NCBI GenBank assembly: GCA_016715325.1
Contig: JADKAL010000005.1
Span: forward strand, 168,255 to 232,254
DNA from: Methylococcaceae bacterium
Lineage (GTDB): Bacteria; Pseudomonadota; Gammaproteobacteria; Methylococcales; Methylomonadaceae
Reading direction: 5' to 3'
DNA: 64,000 nt
How positions within the stretch are numbered: the first letter of the stretch is position 1; each line of letters begins with the position of its first letter. The notes beneath the pieces are model-generated. The model saw nothing but the letters and a program-made list of their open reading frames with translations, was not told the origin of the DNA and made no database searches. A program made the position numbers and the translations under genes. Shown piece after piece: positions 17,783-26,493 of this stretch.

Positions 17783-18214
17783 TCATTCCTGCCAGCCTTC
17801 GTGTTCCATTTCATCGAAACGCTGAGGATCAGGGCTTTTATGCTGATTGATCGCTTTAGCCAGCCAACTGGATGGACCGGATTTCATTTCGTTCTGCAAA
17901 TCAATCAACAAATGTTTAATCGAACTGCCGTCATGGACCTTAATCGGTTGTATGCCCTGGGCGACGATTTGTTTGATTGCCGATGCGCCTATGGCTTGGC
18001 AGTAAACCGCCGCACAGCCGTCCAGCAATTGAATCTTGACCGACAACTTGTCTTCATTGCCGTCTTGCGCCAGCTCGCCGAATTGTGAGGCTTCCAGAAA
18101 TTCGGATTGTTCGGGATCGACGGCATAAATTGCAAACGACTTTGCGGAGCCGAAATGTTGATTAACGTGGAGCATATCGCTGGTCGCAAACGCGACCTTG
18201 ATGGCAGTTTCCAT
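17783..18214 (-). CDS. nifX: NifX, FeMo-cofactor precursor carrier
   Basis: NifX binds NifB-co and related precursors during iron-molybdenum cofactor assembly. I place the start at the ATG at 18214 (METAIKVAFATSDMLHVNQH), with GAGGGT six bases upstream; the longer frame from 18268 would overlap nifN and adds an atypical leader. The product is 143 residues. The family core is visible: FGSAKSFAIYAVDP, LLDGCAAVYCQAIGASAIKQ and GIQPIKVHDGSSI. It follows nifN in the operon, its normal position. Confidence 0.92.
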   Translation of the reverse strand: METAIKVAFATSDMLHVNQHFGSAKSFAIYAVDPEQSEFLEASQFGELAQDGNEDKLSVKIQLLDGCAAVYCQAIGASAIKQIVAQGIQPIKVHDGSSIKHLLIDLQNEMKSGPSSWLAKAINQHKSPDPQRFDEMEHEGWQE

Positions 18215-18258
18215 AGAAATACCCTCTTTGTTGGTATGTAAAACGTGCATGCGGCGGG

Positions 18259-19655
18259 TTAATGACATGATGGACTGCAGGCGTGCATTTCGGTTGCCGG
18301 TTTTTGCGCATAAGGCGAGCGGTAGATCTCGATTTCCTGATGTGAAAAATTGATGACCAGATTAGCGAGGTCGAATAAAGCTTGGCGGCTACCGCGGTAG
18401 CCGATCCAGGTTTTCTGGTATCCGCCTATAATGTCGTATAAGGGAAACCCGGCGCGTAATACTGGTAGTCCTAAGCGTTCGGCACTGTCAACAACATGAG
18501 AGTTGCCGATCAACAATTGCGCTTTGTGTTCCTTCGCCAAGATTTCAAGATCTTCCAGGTCGCCGATTTTGACGCTGGCCACCGGAATTCTAGCCAATAT
18601 TGGCGCATTGGCGGCGCTGATTGCGGCGACGACTTCCGCGCCCATCCCTTGCACCAGATGGACGAAGGCATTGAGTTGGTCGGGATCGGCGGCAATCGCA
18701 ATCCGTAACTGGCCGAGCATGAAATGGGTGTCGAGCATGGCATCCTGAAGTTGCGACCGTTGGCGTTCGATTTTCTGCGGAACCGGCAGTTCGCTGATGT
18801 CTGCCAACGCCATAACCAAGGCGTCATTCGCCTCCAGTCCGTATAAATGCTCGAAATAGAAGCTGGGGACGCCGGTTTTTTCCTGCAATAATTCACCGGC
18901 TTTTTGTAGCGATGCGCCGATGACGAATGTCGCTTTGGCATCTCCCAATGTTGCCAGTTCGGAGACCGGTGTGCCGCCAATTGTTACCGGCGAAAAATCA
19001 TCGTCGGTTAGGCTGCCGTCCAAGGAATCGGATAAGTCAGGCACAATGACGGGGCGTAAATTAAACTGCTCGATCAAATCCCGCAAGGCTTCCAGGTCGC
19101 CAGGGTTAACATAGGGCTGACCAACACATTCACCTGTCGGTGCCTATTGCCGACTTTAGTATTGCCTGTGGCTTGATCGGGAACCAGGGTAAGGATGATT
19201 TCGTAAATTGTCGCGGCATAGCCGGTTTCCACACAGCCGGTAAAATCGGGGGTATTAACCGCGACCACGGCAACATGATTGTATTCAGGATATTTTTCGC
19301 GGAACTCGCGTAAGTTCCGGTGCACATCGCAGCCCTGGGTTTCAGCAAGGCCCGTCGTTAGCACCGCAATCAGCGCCGGATTGGATTTTTCTGCAATCGC
19401 TTTTAAGCCCTCGATGACGTTCTCATCCGCGCCCATAACCGAACTACCTTGATCCATCGCCGTGGTTTGCAAGGGGATCGGTTCGCGGAAATGGCGGACG
19501 AAAAAGACTTTGGCAAATGCTGTACAACCTTGTGAACCATGCAGCATCGGGATGGCGTGGTCGAAACCCAAACAGGCGAGGGAGCCGCCCATCGGCTGGC
19601 TGGCTTTCAACGGGCTTACCGATAAGGCTTTATTGCGCTTGATGATTTCAGCCAT
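18259..19655 (-). pseudogene. nifN: NifN, FeMo-cofactor scaffold subunit, split by a one-base frameshift
   Basis: NifN pairs with NifE as the scaffold on which the FeMo-cofactor precursor matures. The N-terminal frame (19655 down to 19074) starts [20 protein letters not shown] and has [20 protein letters not shown]. The C-terminal frame continues [20 protein letters not shown] down to 18259. They join if one base is restored in the GGG run at 19103-19105 (plus strand), turning LTLATWKPC into [16 protein letters not shown]; the joined protein would be about 465 residues, the family length. Everything else looks intact, so a base-calling error in a homopolymer is at least as likely as a real inactivation. 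Confidence 0.9.
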
Positions 19656-19658
19656 GAT

Positions 19659-21161
19659 TTATGCTCCTGCTGCCGGAAGGCTGTGTTGAATGGAGTCAAG
19701 CGCACTAGTATCCGTAAGGTTATCGTCGGAGCCTACGGTCGATGGCGCCAAGCCAATTGGGCTTAGCTCAATGACAGACTTAGCCGCTCGCCAAGGCGCA
19801 GGCTTACGCACTGCATCCCACACAGGGCTTTCCAGTGCCAAGGCCAATTGCCGCACCAACTCCAACATGCCTTGGTAGCCTTCATAACCGAACTCGCGTT
19901 CCTGGTTAATGTCGAGGAAGGGAATTCGTGCCTTCAATGCCGTATACATGTTGCGGCCGCCAGCAATCAGAATGTCCGCCTTATAGTCGCGGACGACTTT
20001 CAATAAGGCTTTAGGGCTGCCGTCTTCGATCATCATCGCGTCTTGTCCCATCAATTCACGGATGCGCTCCTTATCTTCTTCGGTCGATTTTTTAGTGCCG
20101 GTGGCAACCACCACCATGCCCAAATCCTGTAAAGCGGAAATGACCGACCAGCTTTTCACGCCACCGGTAAACAGCAACACCCGCTTGCCTTTGAGGCGTG
20201 CCCGCCAAGGTTCAAGAGCTGCATGGATACGGGCTTCTTCGCGGGTAATGATGGCTTCGGTGCGTTCGGTTAAATCAGGGTCGTTGATCGATTTTGCAAA
20301 ATCGCGTAGCGCCTGGCTGGTATCGGTGATGCCGTAAAAGCTGCCTTCAAACCAGGGTGTGCCGTATTCCTTGTTCAAGCGCCGCGCCACATTGACCATC
20401 GCTTTGGAGCACACCATCATATTCACTTCGGCCTTATGCATCGTTTGTACTTCACGGAATCGCGCGTCGCCCGATAAGGTGCACAGCACCCGTAAGCCCA
20501 TTTCGTCCAGCAATGGCAGAACATGCCAAAATTCCCCGGCGATGTTGTATTCGCCGACCAAATTAACATCGTGAATTTTAAACCCGGGACGTTCCAATTC
20601 AGGTGAGATCGGGTCTGGGTCGCGAGTGCCGATGACGTGGTTCACCATCGCATCGCCAGCAATGCGGTTGCCGAGATTTTTCGTACCGTAAAAACCGGCG
20701 CAATCAATCGGCACGACCGGAATATCCCAGCGTTCGCTCGCCGATTTGCAAATCGCATTAATGTCGTCGCCGACGAGTGCCGGTACGCATGTGTTATAGA
20801 TGAATACAGCGGGCGGGTTATAACTGTCGATGGCTTGTTTGATGGCGTGGAACAGGCGCTTTTCGCTGCGGCCCATAATCACATCCTGTTCGGTTAAGTC
20901 GGTGGTCATACCGATGCGGTACAACTGCGCACCGGAAGAGCGTGTACCCCGGTTATCCCAGGAGCTACCCGCACAGGCAATCGGCCCGTGTACGATATGG
21001 GCGACATCCGCAATCGGCAATAAGGCAATTTGGGCACCGTCGAAGGCACAACCGCCTGCCGCCGAACCGGGTTTCGGTTTCGCACAACCGGATTTCTCCT
21101 TCTTGTTATGCTCGCAAGCCGGTTCATCTAATAGTTCGGCAATGTCTTTGGTTGTCTTCAT
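19659..21161 (-). CDS. nifE: NifE, FeMo-cofactor scaffold subunit
   Basis: NifE is the NifD-like half of the NifEN scaffold. The 500-residue product begins [20 protein letters not shown] and contains [20 protein letters not shown] and [19 protein letters not shown], with the cysteines expected for cluster ligation, then [15 protein letters not shown] and [20 protein letters not shown]. The C-terminal tail after WRAAK is longer than I recall for Azotobacter NifE. It leads the operon and has a sigma-54 promoter 33 bases upstream. nifN follows after three bases. Confidence 0.97.
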   Translation of the reverse strand: MKTTKDIAELLDEPACEHNKKEKSGCAKPKPGSAAGGCAFDGAQIALLPIADVAHIVHGPIACAGSSWDNRGTRSSGAQLYRIGMTTDLTEQDVIMGRSEKRLFHAIKQAIDSYNPPAVFIYNTCVPALVGDDINAICKSASERWDIPVVPIDCAGFYGTKNLGNRIAGDAMVNHVIGTRDPDPISPELERPGFKIHDVNLVGEYNIAGEFWHVLPLLDEMGLRVLCTLSGDARFREVQTMHKAEVNMMVCSKAMVNVARRLNKEYGTPWFEGSFYGITDTSQALRDFAKSINDPDLTERTEAIITREEARIHAALEPWRARLKGKRVLLFTGGVKSWSVISALQDLGMVVVATGTKKSTEEDKERIRELMGQDAMMIEDGSPKALLKVVRDYKADILIAGGRNMYTALKARIPFLDINQEREFGYEGYQGMLELVRQLALALESPVWDAVRKPAPWRAAKSVIELSPIGLAPSTVGSDDNLTDTSALDSIQHSLPAAGA

Positions 21162-21193
21162 GGCAGCATATTCCGATTCGATATGAATACTTT

Positions 21194-21209
21194 TGCAAAT
21201 GCTATGCCA
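21194..21209 (-). promoter_or_regulatory. Sigma-54 (RpoN) promoter of the nifE operon
   Basis: Read on the minus strand the site is TGGCATAGCATTTGCA, which matches the sigma-54 consensus TGGCAC-N5-TTGCA at all but one conserved position and keeps the GG-N10-GC spacing. The nifE ATG at 21161 is 33 bases downstream, leaving a short leader, as expected for a nif promoter. Confidence 0.88.
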
Positions 21210-21251
21210 TTTATAAGCAATTGATTTTATTTGCGGTGTTGCGAAATGACT

Positions 21252-21267
21252 TGTAAGGAAACCGACA
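21252..21267. promoter_or_regulatory. NifA upstream activator site for nifE
   Basis: TGTAAGGAAACCGACA fits the NifA-binding pattern TGT-N10-ACA exactly. It lies 42 bases beyond the -24 element of the sigma-54 promoter, somewhat closer than the usual 80-150 bases. The match is short, so the evidence is the combination with the promoter and the nif genes. Confidence 0.65.
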
Positions 21268-21437
21268 AAGGGGTTTTGGGTGGTGGAATCGTTACAAATC
21301 GTTGTTGGCTATTTGGGCGGATAAGCAAGGTTATTTTATTAGACTATAATTTTTGATCAGTAGTTATAGTGTTAGTGAGGTTAGGTGTCGCAAGCGCGAC
21401 GGATTGTTATAGTGGGATTCTAGCGATTGAGTGCGCG

Positions 21438-21469
21438 TTTCTTACTTTTGCTTCGTCAAAAGTAAGAAA
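21438..21469. repeat. Stem-loop TTTCTTACTTTTG in the nifE upstream region
   Basis: A perfect 13-base inverted repeat, TTTCTTACTTTTG and CAAAAGTAAGAAA, encloses the loop CTTCGT. It lies in the 530-base gap between nifE and the sugar-dehydrogenase gene. The rest of that gap, apart from the nifE promoter elements, shows no gene or clear structure. The hairpin resembles dispersed extragenic stem-loops known in gammaproteobacteria, but copy number cannot be judged here. Confidence 0.5.
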
Positions 21470-21691
21470 ACAAAGTTTAGTCAATCCGATTGCCGCTTAA
21501 TTCCTGCGCTTCTTGCATTTAACTGGGGGCAAAGGGGGGCTTCTTGCTCTTTGACGATACGCGATTTCTCTGTTGCGTCATGTGTATCAACAGCTATTGC
21601 GATTGGTATGGAAAGAGGGTAAACAAAACCGAGTTACTCTTGACACTTAAGTTTGCTTTATGAGACTGTACGGTAAAAATGGAGCTACGCC

Positions 21692-23358
21692 ATGTTCGAC
21701 AATATAAAAATCTTAGTTGTTGTCGTTTTTTTATGTGTATTTTTTAGCATAAATCCTCTTTTTGCTACTGAATTCGGTAACACGGGTTTTTCCGGGAATC
21801 CGGGTACTAATGGCGGCGCAAACTGTTCAGTTTGTCATGTGCCTGCTGCACCAAAATCCAGTGTTATATTATCGGGGCCTTCACTTGTACAGGCAGGACA
21901 GACCTATAATTACGCCGTAACTGTGCAGGGTGGGCCGGGTATTGCAGCGGGCGTGAATATATCGACCAGCGGAGCTATCGGATTGCTCTCGCCAATTGTC
22001 TCCGATTTAAGTTTGATAGGACGAGAATTAACCCATGTCAAACCGAAAGCAATGGTTTCCAATCAGGCTGTTTTTAGGTTCCGTTGGACTGCGCCTACTT
22101 ACAATAAGACGGTTATTTTGTTTGCCGCAGGTAATTCTACAGACGGGAAACATAATTTACTGGGCGATAACACGAGCAGTGCCAGTCTTTTGTTAAAGTG
22201 GTCAACGGTACAACCCCGCCGTTGCCTCCTCAGCCAAAACCGCCTACCCCTATTGCACTAGAGCTTTATGTCGATGGACTTAATGCGCCTTTGGATATCA
22301 CGCATGCAAACGACAGCCGATTGTTCATAGCCGAAGCGCCCGGTCGGATTCGGATAGCAAAAAGTCAAGGTAATCTGCTAACTACCCCGTTTTTGGATAT
22401 TACAAGCCGCGTGTACGGAGGATTGCCTAGTTTATTAGGATTTGTTTTTCATCCTAATTATGCGGTCAATGGATATTTTTATGTGCATTATCTGTATCTT
22501 ACACAAGGAACGAATATTCTTCGTTCCCGTATCTCTCGATTTCAGCGTAGCATAAATCCAGATATTGCTAACCCAAACAGTGAGTTTGTAATCATGGAAT
22601 ATGCCGAGACCTTTGGAACAGAACACTTCGGGGGTGATATGCATTTTGGTCCGGATGGCTACTTATACATGATATCCGGTGACAGTAATGATGCAATACG
22701 TGCGCAACGTTTCAATTCATTGCTTGGGAAACTTTTACGAATTGATGTTAATGGTGCACCGGGGGTTGCTAACGCCCCTGACTGCGACGTTTCGGGGCGG
22801 GGTAATTATCGAATTCCTCCGGGTAATGCTTTTACAGACAGCAAACTAGGTCAAGGTTGCGATGAAATTTATGCGCTTGGTTTTCGTAACCCTTGGAATT
22901 TTAGTTTTGACCGGCTAACGGGGGACATTTGGCTTGGTGATGTCGGTGCAGAAACTGCCGAAGAGATTGATTTCATTCCTGCTGGAGCAAGCGGCGGTCT
23001 TAACCTAGGTTGGCGTTGTTATGAGGCCAATGGCGTTTATGACTTAACCGGCTGTAACAGGTCATATCTATTTCCGGTGCTTAGCCTATTACACGAATCC
23101 GATTTTTCAGTGATGGGCGGCTATGTCTATCGGGGCAAAAAATATCCTCAGTTTAAAGGGCAATATTTTTTTACGGATTTCTTCAATTCTTCAATCCGCA
23201 CGTTAACTGGACCACGCTCAAAACCAATTGTTAATGAGGTGCTAACAAAAGGTTTTGTGTCTTCACCAGTGAGTTTTGGAGAAGACAACAATGGTGAACT
23301 TTATGTCGTAAGTTATGACGGAACAGTGTATAGAATAATTGATCCTACTGTTCCTTAA
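21692..23358 (+). pseudogene. Secreted haem-motif/choice-of-anchor protein fused to a PQQ-type sugar dehydrogenase, frameshifted
   Basis: The first frame (21692-22261) has a signal peptide ending near LFATEFG, a CSVCH haem-binding motif (about residue 47) and a beta-rich domain (SGPSLVQAGQTYNYAVTVQG) of the type found beside multihaem proteins. The second frame (from about 22198) runs through a proline-rich linker (TTPPLPPQPKPPTPIALEL) into a glucose/sorbosone dehydrogenase-like propeller: DITHANDSRLFIAEAPGRIR, GDMHFGPDGYLYMISGDSND, LGFRNPWNFSFDRLTGDIWL. Adding one A to the AAA run at 22195-22197 joins them as SLLLKVVNGTTPP, giving about 555 residues. It is probably one exported quinoprotein-like enzyme; substrate unknown. 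Confidence 0.78.
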
Positions 23359-23382
23359 TATAAATTGCATCTCTTTCCTTCT

Positions 23383-23402
23383 GAGCGGTCTCGGCACCGC
23401 TC
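23383..23402 (+). terminator. Hairpin after the sugar-dehydrogenase gene
   Basis: GAGCGGT and ACCGCTC form a seven-base stem around the loop CTCGGC, 25 bases after the stop codon. No long T run follows, so this is a modest terminator candidate. The remaining 255 bases up to the next gene show nothing convincing. Confidence 0.4.
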
Positions 23403-23657
23403 ATTGTGTGTTGCAAGGCTGTATCGATACAGCCGAGGACAAACAGTTTAAATGGATCGATAAAACCATCTGATTTCTGTATCAAAAAATTAGTGACTAC
23501 TATTCAAACTCTAACCTTGTTGTTAAGTAGCTGAATAGTATCGGCTTGATACTGAAATATGCGGCAAGTCGTTCGCCGGTTTTGAGGAAGAGGAATGCAG
23601 TTTAATCGATCATTAATACGTTTCCTTGTAAGATAATCTGTTATGGGAAAATAGATC

Positions 23658-24284
23658 ATGACTTCACATATGCTTACAAGACTGAATTTTTCTTTGTTCG
23701 TGGTGTTTTTACACTTGTCGGCGCTTGTTTTAGCGGAAGAGAGCATAGTGCAAGAGAAAGCAATTTCTAATAAATCTGTTTATTTTCCGCAATTTAAACT
23801 ATTTCAAACGGTTAAAGATGAGACGGATATGCTGTATGAAATTGCAGGCAAGTTGATTTTGAAAAACGAATGCCTGCGTGTCGTTTCCGGAAGTCGAGAG
23901 TATTTAGTGATTTGGCCCGGCTGGTATGAGTTTGATGTTATCGGCCGGGAGATAGCGGTTAAACATCTTCAAAAAGGCTTCATGGTGGGGCTTAAAGTGG
24001 GCGATACGGTAAAATTTAGCGGTGCGGAACTTGAAAATAACCCCATTAACTTGCAATTCGCCATACCGGATCAATGTCCTGGTCCTTATTGGGCGGTCGG
24101 TGAAATAGTATCAGTGATCGCCGAGAAACCCGTTAAAAATTTTCAGTTTAAGACTGTAAAAAAGCGGGCAAGACCGGTACATAAACAGTACCTTAAGGCT
24201 GAAAATACCGGCGCAGAAATCAAAGACTCCAGCAAAAAGCTTATTAATTTCGAAATTAAGCTTGAAGATTCAATGGTTAAATAA
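23658..24284 (+). CDS. Exported protein of unknown function
   Basis: The 208-residue product has a signal peptide (LNFSLFVVFLHLSALVLAEE, about residues 8-27) and a mature part with no family I recognise. The middle looks like a small beta domain (NECLRVVSGSREYLVIWPGW, VGLKVGDTVKFSGAEL) with two cysteines, and the C terminus is rich in lysine. It follows the sugar-dehydrogenase gene on the same strand after 299 bases. Its coding character is supported mainly by the signal peptide and the uninterrupted frame. Confidence 0.6.
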   Translation: MTSHMLTRLNFSLFVVFLHLSALVLAEESIVQEKAISNKSVYFPQFKLFQTVKDETDMLYEIAGKLILKNECLRVVSGSREYLVIWPGWYEFDVIGREIAVKHLQKGFMVGLKVGDTVKFSGAELENNPINLQFAIPDQCPGPYWAVGEIVSVIAEKPVKNFQFKTVKKRARPVHKQYLKAENTGAEIKDSSKKLINFEIKLEDSMVK

Positions 24285-24411
24285 GCGTGTTAGTTTGCTG
24301 CTTTTTTGATGTGAACGCGAAACATTCGCTTAAAAAACGATTCTGTTCGGATAAGAAAACCTTACATTAGGTGGGATGCAAAGCTGAAAGTTAGTTGTCA
24401 AGGGAGTAGGG

Positions 24412-24486
24412 CCAATGCCGTTAAGTTAAGATTAATGTCTTCCTCTCTTTTTCAAAGAGGGACGGTGCTTAACTTAACGTTATTGG
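24412..24486. repeat. Long palindromic element, MITE-like or cruciform
   Basis: A 75-base element has nested inverted repeats: CCAAT/ATTGG at the ends, CGTTAAGTTAAG (24419-24430) and CTTAACTTAACG (24468-24479) inside, and a central small hairpin CTCTTT-TTC-AAAGAG. Only two-base mismatches separate the outer and inner arms. It lies in the 312-base gap between convergent genes, where no coding frame was seen. It could be a miniature mobile element or a bidirectional terminator. Confidence 0.65.
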
Positions 24487-24596
24487 GAGTAAGGCTCCAC
24501 TTCTATTCATTTCTCTGCAACACGCAAACGAACGTATGCGTTTTGAATCAAAATAACCAACCTCTTTTGAGCAAGTTGTTTTAACGAGAGGCTCAT

Positions 24597-25304
24597 TTAT
24601 TCATGTACCGCAAATCGCTTTCTTTCCTCAGGGCTTTTACCCAAAATCTTCGCCATCCACGGCGGAGGGGCGTCGAATACCTGCTGGAATTCCTTTAGTT
24701 TATCGATAGCATCGATGACTTCCGGCACTTTGATTGGGTAGATGTCGGCGCGGACGACTTTAGCCGCAGCGGGGCCGCCGATGGACTGGACGAATAACAT
24801 TTGGCAATCTTTGATAAGATTCACGCGATAGAGGTTGCGGTCGTCGCTGCTATCGGCTTCGATAGTTGAACGGATATCGACTAAGCGGCAATCGGTACGG
24901 CTAAGTTGATAGACCAGAAAGCGGATACAGGAGCCGAAATGACCGTTGAGTAAAGATCCGCTGTTAGAGGCCACTGCAACGCGAATCGATTCCGGGAGGT
25001 CGCCGTCTTTGTAAGGCTGGATTTCCGGCAGGCCTTCATCCTCTTCTTCCTCGCCCCACAAATAGCGCACGGCGAGTTTGATGTTTTCCAGGCCGATACC
25101 GATGTCTTCGCCGTCCTCTTCGCCATCGTGACTGCCGATGCCGGTTTTAAGGTTGGTGACGGTGATGCTTTTAAGCTTTTCATCGTCCAGGGGCGAGCCC
25201 ACCTTATCATGCAGGATAGCAATCAGTTTCGGCAGCTCAACACCGGGTAATACGCGTGCCGCCAGGGCGATACGTAGGGCGAGTTCTCTGGGTAATTGGC
25301 TCAT
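24597..25304 (-). CDS. NifY/NafY-like dinitrogenase cofactor-binding protein
   Basis: The 235-residue product has an N-terminal helical region (ELALRIALAARVLPGVELPK) and a C-terminal NifX/NifB-like cofactor domain: RVAVASNSGSLLNGHFGSCI, FLVYQLSRTDCRLVDIRS, CQMLFVQSIGGPAAAKVV and DIYPIKVPEVIDAID. This two-part layout matches NifY/NafY, which bind FeMo-co and apo-dinitrogenase. It is the last gene of the rnf operon; in Azotobacter vinelandii nafY is also linked to the rnf1 genes. Whether it is the NifY or NafY type cannot be decided here. Confidence 0.85.
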   Translation of the reverse strand: MSQLPRELALRIALAARVLPGVELPKLIAILHDKVGSPLDDEKLKSITVTNLKTGIGSHDGEEDGEDIGIGLENIKLAVRYLWGEEEEDEGLPEIQPYKDGDLPESIRVAVASNSGSLLNGHFGSCIRFLVYQLSRTDCRLVDIRSTIEADSSDDRNLYRVNLIKDCQMLFVQSIGGPAAAKVVRADIYPIKVPEVIDAIDKLKEFQQVFDAPPPWMAKILGKSPEERKRFAVHE

Positions 25305-25313
25305 GTTTTCACC

Positions 25314-25622
25314 TTAAAGTTTGTGGTGTTCTTTCCAGCCGGCATAGCCGCCAGCCAGACTGTAGACCTGTTTGAAGCCGAACTCGCAGAACATCTCTGC
25401 GAGATGTTCGCTGGTATGTCCGTGGTAACAATAAATCAGCAAGGCTTTTTGTTTGTCGCCTTTTTTCAGCATCGAATCGCGGAGTTGCTCATGTACCAGC
25501 ATGGCGTTGTCGATGTGGCCTTCGCGGTAATCGTTCACCTTGCGGCAATCCAAAATAATCGGGCTGCTTTGGCTAATTAGCTTCTCGGCTTCGGCGGCGC
25601 TTAGAGTCTTAAAAGCCGGCAT
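25314..25622 (-). CDS. Rhodanese-like sulfurtransferase
   Basis: A single-domain rhodanese of 102 residues from the ATG at 25622 (MPAFKTLSAAEAEKLISQSS). The active-site loop is YCYHGHTS, with the catalytic cysteine at about 70; LDCRKVNDYREGHIDNAMLV and YSLAGGYAGWKEH are typical of the fold. An upstream GTG start at 25649 would overlap the preceding gene and is less likely. Small rhodaneses accompany nif/rnf genes in Azotobacter (RhdN), so sulfur transfer for iron-sulfur proteins is a fair inference. Confidence 0.87.
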   Translation of the reverse strand: MPAFKTLSAAEAEKLISQSSPIILDCRKVNDYREGHIDNAMLVHEQLRDSMLKKGDKQKALLIYCYHGHTSEHLAEMFCEFGFKQVYSLAGGYAGWKEHHKL

Positions 25623-25626
25623 TTTG

Positions 25627-26196
25627 TTAAACCGGACCGGCGGCTGCACTCTTCTTAACCACGATAGTAAGCTTCAGCGCTTCTTCGTAAGATATGGGGT
25701 TGCCTTTGGGCTTGTATTGCTTGGCGGCGTCGAAAACGGTTTGGACTTTTTCTTCCGCCGATTGGCCTTTGAGATCGGCTTTTTCGATGTAGACCAGCTC
25801 CATCGTCTCATTCCACACCATGCCCTCTTTGTAAGGAATGCAATTAAAAGTCAGGCCGTCCAGCTCGATTTGCATCGGTGTATCGATGTTTTCGACGTAG
25901 CACAGGAAAAGGGTTTCCGGCGTCAAGGCGGCTCGGTATTTGTCGACGAAAATCGCCATATCTTCGACTTCAAGAAAGAGTCCGTTGACGAAAAGCAAAC
26001 GGCTGGCATCGGCAAGTATGGCGGCTTGATACATCAGTAGTTCCGGCGGTTTGCGGTCGGTCGTTTTGCCTTTGTGCAATTCGCCTTCTTTTAGCACGAA
26101 ATCGCCGCGAAAAGCGCCGATACCGCTGCTCCCGGCTTTACCTAGTACGGTCATGTTAACCAATAAACCTTGTTTTTCGTAATTTTCTAAAAGCAT
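25627..26196 (-). CDS. Unknown protein of the rnf/nif operon
   Basis: This 189-residue protein is not recognised. It is soluble, has two cysteines and no signal peptide. Segments that look conserved are GKAGSSGIGAFRGDFVLKEG near residue 19, LMYQAAILADASRLLFVNGL in the middle and IELDGLTFNCIPYKEGMVWN. It sits between rnfH and the rhodanese gene with short gaps, so it is expressed with the Rnf complex and probably under nitrogen-fixation control. A function in nitrogenase maturation would be a guess. Confidence 0.65.
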   Translation of the reverse strand: MLLENYEKQGLLVNMTVLGKAGSSGIGAFRGDFVLKEGELHKGKTTDRKPPELLMYQAAILADASRLLFVNGLFLEVEDMAIFVDKYRAALTPETLFLCYVENIDTPMQIELDGLTFNCIPYKEGMVWNETMELVYIEKADLKGQSAEEKVQTVFDAAKQYKPKGNPISYEEALKLTIVVKKSAAAGPV

Positions 26197-26223
26197 GTAT
26201 CGATTCCTCTTAATTAAAAAATA

Positions 26224-26493
26224 TTAGTCTGTCTCAATTCTGCGCCGCTTGACTTGGGCGGGATCGACGGTGATCTGGCGATAGATTTCCACCCGATCTC
26301 CTTCTTTAACCGGTGTGTCCAGTTTCGCCAATTTGCCGAAAATACCGACCTTTTGTTTGTCCAGATCGATAGTGGGGTATTGCTTTAAAACGCCTGAAAG
26401 CGCAATGGCGTCTTGCACAGTACTGCCGTCGGGTACTTCCAGCCGCAGCCAAAGTTGCCGTTCCGCTTCGGCATAACAAACACCGACATTCAT
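26224..26493 (-). CDS. rnfH: RnfH family protein
   Basis: This 89-residue ubiquitin-like (beta-grasp) protein of the RnfH family has LRLEVPDGSTVQDAIALSGV, IDLDKQKVGIFGKLAKLDTP and GDRVEIYRQITVDPAQVKRR, the last being the family signature. Its start overlaps rnfE by four bases. It is not a membrane part of the Rnf complex, and its exact role is not established. Confidence 0.93.
   Translation of the reverse strand: MNVGVCYAEAERQLWLRLEVPDGSTVQDAIALSGVLKQYPTIDLDKQKVGIFGKLAKLDTPVKEGDRVEIYRQITVDPAQVKRRRIETD

Noticed and set aside
21431..21622. Small plus-strand frame of 63 codons after nifE
   Set aside because: It spans a 13-base inverted repeat, has no ribosome-binding site and no recognisable protein sequence.
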